DNA from: Onchocerca volvulus
Taxonomy: Eukaryota; Nematoda; Chromadorea; Rhabditida; Onchocercidae
Assembly: GCA_000499405.2 (NCBI GenBank)
Contig: HG738141.1
Coordinates: forward strand, 124,001-188,000
Length of the DNA stretch: 64,000 nucleotides
Reading direction: 5' to 3'
Positions 25,160-36,700 of this stretch are shown here, in pieces; position 1 is the first letter of the stretch, and the number at the start of each line of letters is the position of its first letter. Below the pieces are notes generated by a model, which was not told the DNA's origin, ran no database searches, and saw nothing but the letters and a program-made list of their open reading frames with translations. Both the position numbers and the translations under genes were made by a program.

Positions 25160-25727
25160 AAAGAGGCAATCCAAGACAAGATCTACACATTGCTTGAAGG
25201 AAATATTTCATTAGACACTATCATGATCTCTACATTTCTGCGATGCAACTACATTCCCCACGAATCAAAAAGTAAGCGAATTGCACCCCTCATAAAGCAA
25301 AAAACAGAGGAAAAACTTGAACTTCTCGCCTTATTTATTTAAAAACACGCGTCTATTCGAATGCAACGCGGTATGAAAATTTCAAATCAACCGATGAAGA
25401 ACTTAAAACGCTGGAGGAAGTAGCTGCAATCAATTCAGAAAGTAGGCGTGGTGAACAAATTCTGTCCGCTCATGGAAGCACAATTGGGGATGGAGTCAAA
25501 AAATTCAGTCCGCTCATGTGAGCGTGAGGCGGGGCGTAGCGAAGAAATTCAGTCCCTTCATTTGCTTTTAGTGTCACGTACGCAGTACGTGGAAAAAAGT
25601 ATCTTTATATAAAAACACGCGCCTATTCGAATGTAAGTTTGTGTCGAAATTTGAAAGCAATCGGTGGAGAGCTTGCAACGTTTGATAAAAAGTCACAAAG
25701 AGCATTTACATTTTTATTTTCACAGAT
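25160..25727. repeat. Right inverted repeat of the Helitron-like element
   Basis: Reverse complement of about 23438-24000, with indels and roughly 75-85% identity by eye. It contains ATAAAAACACGCGCCTATTCGA, a word also found at about 57741 beside the second Helitron relic, which supports a shared terminal region of this family. A second related sub-copy of that word occurs at about 25343. Confidence 0.7.
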
Positions 25728-26699
25728 TATTCTCTTTCTTTTTGATTCATTTAATTTTTACATAATCTAATTATCATAAATGTTTATAAATTTGAGAAGA
25801 TTTTTTTAAATACAAGTTGAGGTTGAAAACTAGTAAAAAATAACGCAATAAGATCGAATAATTAAATAACTAAATTGATGCATAATAAATCTTTGCATTT
25901 TCATGGCAGTACTTTCTTTAGCATGTTATAATTAATTAATAAATATAAAATTGTGACTATAAATTTTCTTCTTAAAGCTTAACAAACGATGTAGTAAAAG
26001 ATTGATTATGTCGAAAACTCGACAAACAATATTTGCAGAATCATAAAGATAATTTTTTAATTCGAAACATTCCGGTTTTTAGATATTGCTTAAACCTGAA
26101 TTTCAAATCTAAAATCATATGCCCACATAAAAAAATCAAGATGAGTCTTTTTTCAAAAAGTTCGCATTAAAAGTTAATTTGAAAGAGAAAAGTGTTTATT
26201 GGAAGACTGCTTTCCATATTTAATCCGAACTTTGATCGATTCTAATCTATTTATATTTAGCAGTTTGCTATTAGTATCTAAATTTTTGATTGTTGAGATA
26301 ATTTACTAGCTTTAGTACTAACAATTTTAATAAATTCATAAAATGTTTGAAGAATTTCCTTTTTTTTTGCAGTTTATGCAATAAAAGTTTCTCTGAGAAT
26401 GCAATTTGCAAATCGCATATGAAAATGTTTCATGCTGAAAAAGGAAACAGCTACGAGTATTATAAACTAAAACAATACTATTTTTGGTGTTATTGATTAT
26501 CTATGTATTCTATCAATTAAATTCTTACTATTTAATCAATTTTTTATGTTTAATTGTTGCCTTCATTTTATTGATTACAGTTTAATGCCATTATCATTAC
26601 CACTTACTTATATTTTATTCATTTTTTGCTTGATATTCATTCAGTATTGTTTTTCTTTCATTTTCGTTATCTTTTCAATTCAATATAAATTCCTATCTC
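25728..26699. other. AT-rich sequence without recognised genes
   Basis: No supported exon, RNA gene or repeat. Short open frames here are low-complexity and lack homology I recognise. Confidence 0.5.
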
Positions 26700-27327
26700 A
26701 TTTTAACAATTATATTAACAGTAAAATTTCAGTAATATCAAAGGGATAACTTTCATGAAGAAATTATAATACGAAAAAAGTGGAGATAGGGTTACGTAAT
26801 TAAGAAAATTGATTTACCATCATCCGACCGAGCTCATGACAGCCGTTCTTTGAAATGATTTTTGTACTCAAGATCCTCTTTTTCTTCGTGGATGGAGGAT
26901 CTTAATATCATTATGGGGATACAAGAAAAATCCTTTGCTGTCTCAGAAGCATGCGCCTCTGTTAGCGCATGAGATTGTGCTTGTGGTTAGTACATGATGA
27001 AAGAGAGCTTTTTTAAAACTCATTGACTTGATGGACAAAAAATGATTTCACAATCGAATACAGCAAATATACCATTTCAAATTTAAAACAAAGAAATCAC
27101 TGATTTTCTTCTTTTATCCTCACGATTTCTGCGACAGATGATTTCACAATCGAATACAGCAAATATACCATTTCAAATTTAAAACAAAGAAATCACTGAT
27201 TTTCTTCTTTTATCCTCACGATTTCTGCGACAGATAGAATCGAATACAGCAAATATACCATTTCAAATTTAAAACAAAGAAATCACTGATTTTCTTCTTT
27301 TATCCTCACGATTTCTGCGACAGATAG
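26700..27327. repeat. Longest copy of the interspersed repeat family
   Basis: The left part (26700-26830) matches the ferlin-intron copy at 12165-12310. The right part (about 26945-27137) matches 45085-45360 (CGYSTCTGTTA, the CATGAAAGAGAGCTTTT-like region, AAAGAAATCAC, and the terminal TTTCWGCGACA). No coding capacity is seen. This could be a nonautonomous transposon or a composite. Its 3' part is triplicated (see the 95-bp repeat). Confidence 0.65.
27043..27327. repeat. 95-bp tandem triplication
   Basis: ATGATTTCACAATCGAATAC starts units at 27043 and 27138, and a third, 5'-shortened unit (periods 95 then 90) runs to 27327. The copies are essentially identical, so the amplification is recent (or an assembly effect). 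It sits immediately left of duplicated block B. Confidence 0.92.
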
Positions 27328-27532
27328 AAAAATAAGACACTCAACAAACTTTTCGCAAAAAATTAGAACCATTTAATCAGTTTAATGATTGGGCGGTTTG
27401 AAGCCGATCGATGTAACGAACATTTATTATATTATCGAACAGAAAAAATGACATATCATATGATTGCTTGGGTTAAACAATACTTTTATAATCCCTTCTT
27501 AATTTTTCTTTTGCTTCTTCATTGCTTTTTTG

Positions 27533-30500
27533 CTACCTTGCTTCCTCTTTTTTTTCTTCCGTCTTTTTCTCATCCCCCTTAATCCCCTCCTTATTATCGC
27601 CTTTCATCTTCTCATTCCCCATGGTCGGGGATTTTTCGACGACATTCTGCGGTTCTTCACCTGGCATATTATCCGGTAATTTCTTGCCTCGAGTCTCAGG
27701 CACCAGGAAGAAATAGAGCAAGAAGTCGGCTGAGCTTGTTATCAACATCAGAAGGAATGGCGCGGGCGGCCAATGCTTACTCTGTAATGCACTTATTCAT
27801 TTATCTTTCATTCCCTCGGCCATAACTACTTAATTAATTGCTTGAAACAAAATTATCTAATTAATTGCTCAAGAAAGCCCTAATATCGAATAGGAATACC
27901 TTTCAAAGACTAGCAACCCTCTTATTTATCGGAATTGCGACAGTAACTGCACCTCTACATTTTTATAAGATAGAAATGTCTTGCTAGGAAATACCGGGAT
28001 GAATACAAGCGGGCTGACAATAGTTCCCAATCGATTGAACGTTTGGATGAAAGCAATGCCCGCACTGCGTATAGGTGTCGGGAATAGTTCGGTTGGTTGT
28101 ACGGAGTCCAGGACAAATAGTTCTGTGCACATTGCTGCGGCCAAAAGGGAGGCGTATCGCGTGAACGCAATGATCGTTTGGATCGATTTCTCACCTGAAC
28201 TTTTCCCATCAGTACTTTATATCAAAGCTCAAAATTCATTCATTTACTCTTTTGGGGTCAGTTAAAGTCAGTCGATTTCATAATTCGAGAGCCCAATAGG
28301 TAAATTCTAGCATTCTATCTATCCAATAGTAAGCTGCTGGTATTTTCGACGGCTAATCATTGTCGGTCAATAGATTAGCTTTGATGGCTTTGGAGATGCA
28401 AAAATCTAAATACCTGTTCCACCAGTTTTTACAGTTTCTTTATATGCATTAATTCTTGGCCCTAAAAAATTGATATAGTTATTACCCTCTCGAGCAGTTC
28501 TATCTTTTACCTGAATTACTTTCTTCATATATGGAAATTTACGAAATTGAATTATAATCAATTTCGTATTGCTGCACATATCAAATGTTTCAAACAAACA
28601 ATCTTTTGCCATGCTGACAGGAATGATTCCACGCACGACAATCATTGATAACTGGCTCGAAATATTCCACATATTATCAGATTGTCGTGCCAAAGTATTA
28701 TCAGTGTAACATTTTGAAAATGTCCTTGTAATAACTTGTTCTTATGATTTAAAGAAAAAAAAAAAAGCTTACATGTAAATATATAAATGACAAAAATGAT
28801 TGCCATAATGACAGCAATAAATCCAACCGCAACAAGATGAAGTAAACGTCGGCCAACTTTTTGAATCGAAAATTCGAGCGCGGCGGCCGATATATTAATG
28901 GCCCATCTTGTAGCGCCCAGAATAATGACATTAACGTAAACTGTACCCGCTAATGCATCCATGTTGTACGCAATACCGTAACTGATGAAACTTGTCGAAA
29001 ATCTACAATATAAATACATACGCAAGACTCATTAGAAATAATGTGAATTCAATGATTTCAAAACTTGATTGGTTTGAAAAAATTTTGAAATTGTGTAATT
29101 AAATACTCTATGTGCAAATAAATCATTAAAGACACACAAACTAGTAGCGAACACTATTGCATAATTGCCCAGTTTCCAATCACTGAATAAATGATAAAAA
29201 TAATAATTCTTCTTTCCTTTTCCCATTTTTATCAGCTAAAATTAATTCAAAAGTAAATTTGTTGATTAGAAATGTTATTTCTACAAAATCAATGGTTGTA
29301 AATCCAAAAAGAATGGGAAATTTGTATTTTCCTCCGCCAAATACCTCTTCCTTCGCAGCTTCGCGAACAACGGTATCAATTTGTTTTTCCTTTTCCGGCG
29401 TAAGTTTTACATCCCATTTCTGAATATAAATAGCTGCCTTTGATGCTTCTTCTCCTTTTCCTTTTTTTATTAACCATCGCGGAGTATCCATTAGAAATCT
29501 TAATTTTTCACTCAGGTTGTTTCATAATGATTAGAAGAATATTTTACTTTTTAAAATTTTTTTTTTTGCGATTTATAATTTTTGTTTGAAATGTGTTATC
29601 AGTAATCTGATCACTGCATCTTCTTATATGCATTTCATTAACTAATCATTTTAAAATGGATGTCAAAGAAACATCAGAAATTAAAAACATGAAAACAAGC
29701 AATATGACAAAACTTGCGGTATCATAATCAAAGGCAGTACTGTAATCGAAGCAGATGCCCATAACAGAACTTTCCATTTCTTGCAGATATATGCGATACC
29801 AGCCAAGGTGATGTAATTAGGTGAATATGTAACCACGGTGGCTACCCACATCCGATGCCTATCCGGTAAATTTTCCATAAAATACGGATTGCAAACACTG
29901 CAAAGATACGAATGTTCTTGTCGACGAAAGGTAAATTTAATAATTTTGATAATTGTTTTCAAACNNNNNNNNNNNNNNNNNNNNNNNNNNNNNNNNNNNN
30001 NNNNNNNNNNNNNNNNNNNNNNNNNNNNNNNNNNNNNNNNNNNNNNNNNNNNNNNNNNNNNNNNNNNNNNNNNNNNNNNNNNNNNNNNNNNNNNNNNNNN
30101 NNNNNNNNNNNNNNNNNNNNNNNNNNNNNNNNNNNNNNNNNNNNNNNNNNNNNNNNNNNNNNNNNNNNNNNNNNNNNNNNNNNNNNNNNNNNNNNNNNNN
30201 NNNNNNNNNNNNNNNNNNNNNNNNNNNNNNNNNNNNNNNNNNNNNNNNNNNNNNNNNNNNNNNNNNNNNNNNNNNNNNNNNNNNNNNNNNNNNNNNNNNN
30301 NNNNNNNNNNNNNNNNNNNNNNNNNNNNNNNNNNNNNATGAAGTAGAACACCGATTTATTATTAGTGCTTGCAAATTAGCAAAGCTTCTCTTCAAGTATA
30401 ATCAAATTAAAGTGCAAAACTACTCGGAAAAACCAACATCGTAACTTATGGGAATGAAATCATAAGTTTTTGTAGTACACACGACTTTACCACTTTGATT

Positions 30501-31392
30501 CGTTGTTACCCAACAATTAGTTACGTTGCAGGCTTTAGTTGATATGTAATCCGGATATTTTTTTGCACAAACGTCTTCCACTTTAGGTTTCCGATCTAGC
30601 GAGAACTTGAAATTGTCGGAATCGTTTAACGAAAGAAAATATTTTATATTTGTTTTTTATATTCATATTCATGATTCCGAGGTTTAACTCCTACGAGATT
30701 GTAACAGCATATCTGCTTTTGAATTTCTATCTTTAAATCCACTTTTGCAAAACTTCATACTTCAAAAAAATCATTGAATAGTTCACAAAATTTCCGACAT
30801 TTGATAAATTTTGGTTTAAATTTCGGTAAAATTTCACATAATTTTAGTTCTATGCATTGACAAGTCGCTTTGGCAAGTTATAAAATATTTGAAGATATCA
30901 CATTTTAATCTTTATTAGAACATTTGGATAATTGCTATTTTTCAAGATTAAAATTTTCTCTAATAGATTCCTCTAACTTTCAATTCATTTTCTAAATGCC
31001 AAGATCAAATAGCTATGTCGAAAAATTTTTTCTATTAGCTAGCTCATCTCTTAGATTATTTCTTCATTGTTGATATGGATAAAGGAATCGAAGACAAAGT
31101 TTGAACACAAAAATTTTGTCCAAGTTTGACTCAAATGATAGCTTGGAATTCGTTGAACGAAAGAAATAAAACAAAAAGTACTCTGTGAATAAGAAAGTAA
31201 TATAGAAAGCAAACCGGCGAATGTCATGAAGAGCAGGTTGCATATTTGTGATAAGGTCATGATAAAATATACCAGAGTTAAGAAGGTCACATATTTGCCA
31301 CACTTCTGTAGGTCAGATATCTTGAATTCAGTGATATTTGATGTTCCTGATGATTTCGATTTTCCTTTTCCTTCTTCAGCTTCTTTCAACAT
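27533..31392 (-). CDS. SLC22-like MFS transporter B (assembly gap over exons 3-4; short tail)
   Basis: Near-identical duplicate of transporter A. Exons in transcript order: 31215-31392, 30438-30595, [exons 3 and 4 expected inside the N gap], 29718-29897, 29345-29498, 29138-29235, 28773-29002, 28414-28461, 27995-28194, 27533-27781. All visible exons equal those of A in length and phase except the last. About 575 aa if exons 3-4 (111 and 122 nt) are intact in the gap. Intron 5 also uses a GC donor. The tail after PDNMPGEE is only about 55 residues and ends at a TAG at 27533-27535, where copy A has CAG (AGG-CAG-CAA versus AGG-TAG-CAA); the 33-bp array and some 65 preceding residues of A are missing. 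With a complete membrane domain visible outside the gap it is probably functional, but this depends on the hidden exons. Confidence 0.88.
29965..30337. other. Assembly gap (373 N)
   Basis: The bordering bases align with 20077 and 20809 of block A, so the homologous interval is 731 nt and contains exons 3 and 4. Either the gap size is an estimate or block B has a deletion there. Translations that run through the N are meaningless. Confidence 0.98.
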
Positions 31393-33649
31393 CCTCTTGA
31401 TTGAGCTAATAGAAGGGAAAAGCAAAACTTATCTCTGGACTTAATATAAAGTAAATAAGTCATAAATGTGATATTAAGTATTTTTGCCAAAAATGAATCT
31501 CATTATAATAGCAAGCGAAAAATAACTTTTTCCAGCTTTCCGATTTAGAATATTTCTACAATTTCAAAATTACTCGAAAATGCTCATTTAAACCTTTTGT
31601 CGTCTTAATGCCAGTTACAATATTGCATTTCTTATTTCCTATTTTGGATCAAATTTGAAACAAATTTAATGAACTGTTCAAACTGTTTTGGAACTCAAAT
31701 TCGATTCAATATTATATTGGAATTTCTATGTTCAGCTAATTTATAACATTCATTTTCTGAATAAAAGTCTTTTTGTTTCTGTTTTTTTTTTTTTTTCGCT
31801 TTTGCTGATTTCAGCTAATGCAAAAATGCAGTTCAATGAAATACAGGCGCTATCTTTCAGGTACTGAAATGCCTTTAATTTGTATATTTTTCACGATCGT
31901 AAAATATAAAGAATAAAATTTTATATATAAATGCTTGAACGTAGTTGAATCCTGCCGAATAATATTGCATGATAAAATGAATCAGGTTCATAGCTATTTG
32001 ATTATTAAAAAATTGAAGCATAAATTTGTAGAAATCGAGGAAATAAATTTTAAAAAAGCTAAATTCTTTTTAACATGAAGTTTTCTTCTGCCAATAAGTA
32101 TTATAGTTTAGGAGAAGTATACTTTGAGTTTCACTAGATTTAAAAATGGTAAGAAAAAGGTATGAAATAGTTAAGTCGTAAGTAAGATCATTGTGAAAGT
32201 CGAGCAAATGAGCACCAACAACCACTAACCTTAAGTTGCTTCTAGTTAAGAGAAATGTATATCAAAGTCGATAAAATTTCTATAAATATACCCATTTAGA
32301 AATTTGCATATAAATTTTTAATTAGTTTCATTTTATTCATAAGACACCAATGTGTCCTCGCTCGAAGTTTCTGGAATTTCAAATCTATTCAATCTTCGAA
32401 TTTTATTCATCCATCATATCGTACTGCTTTATGAGAATCTAATAATACTAAATCTTTCGCTGTACAATTTCAATGTAATCGAAAAAAATAAAAGCTTTAC
32501 TTTAATTTCAGGCCTCATTGTTTCCTCTGTTATCTGCCTAGTCTATATTAGAGCTTGATGGTTGAGATTTATCAACTGTTGCACGAGGACAAGATTAACC
32601 AAAGATAACATTAATCAATAGCAAGCTAATGAAGCTTGATATTTCAATCAAATAAATTTATCGTTATTAAATGAATTGCGATCCAAACAGATAAATGCAC
32701 TGGAACAATTCACACTCTCAATTGTTACAAATTCGAATGTTAATGAAGGAAAAGATTGAAGCGAATGTGAGAATAAAACGAACTGGCTTTTCATCGATGC
32801 ATTCCTTCAAGCTCGATTCGCTGAAATTACGAATTTCAGCCAAATTTTCTTATATGCAATCAAGATTATGACAGACATTTTTCAAATATGCAAAATACGA
32901 ATAGTTTTTTGTTTTGAAATCCTGCTTACTACCTCCTTACTTGTTTTGCCTGTTGCATATTTTCGAAGTATTTATTGCATCAATTTTCGCAAATTTTTTC
33001 GAAAATCTTCAGATGGTAAAATCGAAATGATGAAATAATCGAAGTGTTTTGTGTAGAAGAAATTTGTGATATTTCTCTGACATATGAGTCACTTTTTCAT
33101 ATTTGGGCACAAAGACCTTTGTTCTCTCATCTTCCAATCTGTTAATGGAGCTTATGTGCATTGTTTAAAATATTGCATAACATTCTCAGGAAAATGAAAC
33201 ATGCTGTTGTTGTTGGATAATTTCTTAAATTCTTGATTGAAATGAAATAATAAAGTACTTTTTCAAAAATTGCAAATTAGTCATTCTATCAAGATATGTC
33301 AAGTTAACAATCATTTTTCTCATTATAAAAAGGTAAGGATCAAGAAAAATGAATTTTCCGTCTTATATTCAAAGATGATACAATTGAAACGACAAGTCTT
33401 TTGTGATGTCGGGAAACCCGAATTGTATAATATAAAGCGTTAAATTCACATAATTGCATAAAATATTATCAATCTTCTTAATCTAACGCTTATTATATAT
33501 CAAATTTCATTTCTTCAATCTTTTTTATCCTTGCGCTTTTGTATCAGATTTCATTTCGGCAACGGTATTATTGCGCTAATTACAAATCTAATCTCTTTTC
33601 GACATTTGTAATCGTTATAAATTAACCGAAACCATTTATACCTTCAAAT
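31393..33649. other. 5' flank of transporter B
   Basis: 31424-31898 is unique relative to copy A; beyond it the sequence aligns with 21957-23437 except for a replaced stretch at about 32410-32920. No supported exons. A likely regulatory region, without identified elements. Confidence 0.5.
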
Positions 33650-33673
33650 AATATATATGTATGTATATTTTTT

Positions 33674-33765
33674 TCAATCGTCTATAAATTCAATCATCTA
33701 CGAATTCAATCGCCTACAAATTCAATCTTCTACAATATTCAATCGTCTACTATCATTTTTAATCT
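33674..33765. repeat. Short tandem repeat, about 16-17 bp
   Basis: Variants of the word AATTCAATCRTCTACAA follow each other about five times, just right of the end of block B. Confidence 0.75.
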
Positions 33766-36700
33766 ACTCATATTGTCTATACTTCGAATAAATTATTTTG
33801 AGCATTACCAAACTATTTTCACAACATGTCGATTTTTTTTTTTTTTTTTTTTTTTTTGCGATTCCTCTAATTTCTATTTTTCCGATGAAGCAAATTATCG
33901 ACAGTGTTTTATATTGCATTTTTGAAAACGAAAATTTCTATCCAATTTTTTAACGTTGAACTTGTCAAACGCGTACTGCAAAATGTTGTCATAAATGCCG
34001 AAATTAAATATTAAACTCTTCACCACCGAACAACGTACAAGAACAGAACAAATTCGTTTGAGCTAAAAAAATACAATTAATGCAGCTTCTTTTATATTAA
34101 GAAAATGATAGTACTGAACAAAGAAAGAGCAGAAAGTTTTCCTCTTTTCAGAACTTTGTAAAGTTATTTTTTCAAGAATAGTATTATTTTTATTTGTGTG
34201 AAATTCTAATTTTCCAATTTAAAATTGACAAACTTGGGACCATCAAGTTTTTTATTTATAAACACTATATTTCCTATTTTATTCTTCTGTTTTAATATTC
34301 ACTTCTTTAGCATAATAAAATTCCACGTTAAATTGTCTGTCGTTAAAATTTATATTTATTTTTAATTTGCCTGAAACGAATGTTAGAAACAAAATTCCAT
34401 CTTGAGCTTTTGGTCAATTAAATTCGATGAACTTCAGTTTTTTAATGGAATAGTGGCTTAAATTATAAAGGAAATGTTTGATCAATAGAATGTGTCAAAT
34501 GAAATATGTTGAAGTTATTTTAGCATGTCGAAAATAAAAAAAAAAAAATGGAGACTTGTTTGCCTAATATTATTTCACTCTACAAGCAAAAAGTTAAGCT
34601 AAATATTAACTCAACATAGCTGAAATGAATCTTATTCAACCTATATAATTAAAATAAAACATGTAATTCTGAATTTGTCGCTGATTTGTCTCCTCATTTT
34701 AACATTATTGTGCAATCGTCTATTCGCAAACCATGGAGGACGGGAAAATTATATTTGAATTTTTCTTCAGTACGGTATTGACATTGCAGTATTTTGTAGC
34801 AAAAAATCTCTACAATTCTGAATAGTTTCATCATCATATTTCTGTTTCATTTGGCGAAAGAACTAAGTCAAAGTTAATAATTAATGTGATGGAATTTGAG
34901 TTCTAAGTTTTGATTTCATATTAAGTATTGTCTAAAGACATAAGTGATATTTCGAAGAGTATTTTATGAATGTCATTCCATTGATATAATATTTGCGGGC
35001 ATGTTTTATTCATTTGCGAAAATATTGTTCTAGTTTCAAATCGCAACAAACTAAGATTATGCGCAGTAAATCCATATTTAATACATTTCCTATAATTCAT
35101 CTTAAAAATGTATTGATTTGGTAGAATTCTCAATTGCTTAATATAAATTCTCAAGTAATATATCATTATTGAAAAAATCAGATCAGCTTTATCGGGAAAA
35201 TATTTTAATACATGTTCCCGCAGTAAAGATATCAGATTCCGAGATTTTTAGCAAAAACAACATTTTTACGATCAGTAAATCGGCAATAACTGAGCATATC
35301 ATTAAAATTCGGCGAAAGGAGCAAAAAAAAATGAATCGAACTAATTAATTACTTTCAGGAAAGTAAATGCAAGCATTTCTTTCATGATTTAATTGTTTAT
35401 TGTCTGAAGAAGTAATTTGAGATGCAAATAAAGTAAGCAAATAAATCAGACGCTATTTTTAGTGTTAGTATTTATCGATTAGCATAATTTCTTCTTCCAG
35501 AGATTTAAGCAGCTTATGTAATTGAAAAATTTGTTGTTAATTATTTTGTTGATTAAAACGGAAATATAAAGAGATTTGCATAATTATTTACTATAGCATA
35601 AATTAATCTGTATATTTAATTAAAGTTCAAAATTCATGTTTTGAAATCATATCATTAAATCACTTGCATGTTACTTGTTATCAGTGTTATTTCATTTGTC
35701 ATGCATTTATCATAATATAAATTCCAATATAATTTAATAGAATCTAAAAATGACTTATATGTTAATAGGAAAATTTAGTATTATATTAGATTTCATGAAT
35801 TTTTATCCTTGTTTGCATTTGTTGGAGCCTGGATTCTTGGATGCTAATTTATTCAATCTAATTTAATACTAATTAATTAATCGATTTTAAGACATTTAAA
35901 CTGCAACATCAATTTTAAATACATTTTATAATTTATCAAAAATACCAATTTCTGTTTATTTCCTCTTATTTCATTCGTTTGAAAGAGATCAAATAGAAAG
36001 TCAAATTTTGTGTAGTTTCGTCAAAATTTTTGAATAACTAACAAACAAATTGGGAAATAAAATAAAATTCCAGTGATTATTTTCGTTTCAAATTGACGGA
36101 ATGCATTCAAATACTTCAAACAAACAAAACAAGGGGGCATGCATAAAAATGCACAAATTTAGAAAACATAGGAAATTTAAGTATTCAAGTGTTTACAAAC
36201 ATGTTAAAATGTAAACAAAAGGCAACATACGTAAATAAGGACAAATGTTTTGCTTTAGCTTTATTTGTACATCCATAAATTTCTGTTTATAATCATTGAA
36301 CAATGATGTTTTGTAAAGTTTAAAGTTTCTGTTTCTATTCTTGCTAATTCTAAAGTGCATTTTTTCAAGTAGAAATTATTGGACAAATTGTTATTTAAAA
36401 CTTTTTATATAATTATGCATTATATGATGTGTATAATTATTACCTAAGAAATAACCAAACTAATTAGTAAAATTAAATCAGACATTAAAATTCGTCTTCC
36501 TCTCATTTCGATAATTCAATAAAAATGAAACTCATTGAATTTATCATTTAAGTCAATAAATTTGCTAATTGAAGTCAAATATAATTGGATTACAATGACA
36601 TTGAAAATATTGTTTGCGATCGTTTAAACATATTTTCGCAACATAATTTGCTCAATACTTCCCTCATTCTATCATCCGCTAAATAAAAGAATCAATCAAT

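Larger units (their letters stand above)
23438..25727. mobile_element. Decayed Helitron-like element with long inverted repeats
   Basis: Begins TCTATATAAATAAAAATG after an A at 23437, the TC terminus expected of a Helitron, at a position where the duplicate block B carries an uninterrupted CAAAT. The outer ~550-600 bp (about 23438-24000) are repeated inverted at about 25160-25727: shared features are AAAATGTAAATGCTC, the GTTGCAA region, the CGCGTGTTTTT region, TTTCTGCGA/TCGCAGAAA and a final ATATTTC stretch. Between them lie fragments of a Helitron protein on the minus strand. There is no intact coding capacity. Whether the inverted repeats are true termini or two opposed insertions is unresolved. 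Confidence 0.75.
27339..33649. repeat. Duplicated block B (direct copy of 17012-23437)
   Basis: Contains transporter B and its flank in the same orientation as block A; see block A for the alignment. It ends at CAAAT (33645-33649), matching the last bases before the Helitron-like element of block A; to the right, block B continues as TAATATATATG. A 373-N gap lies inside. Confidence 0.9.

Noticed and set aside
29838..30444. Long frames across the N run
   Set aside because: They consist almost wholly of undetermined residues and carry no information.
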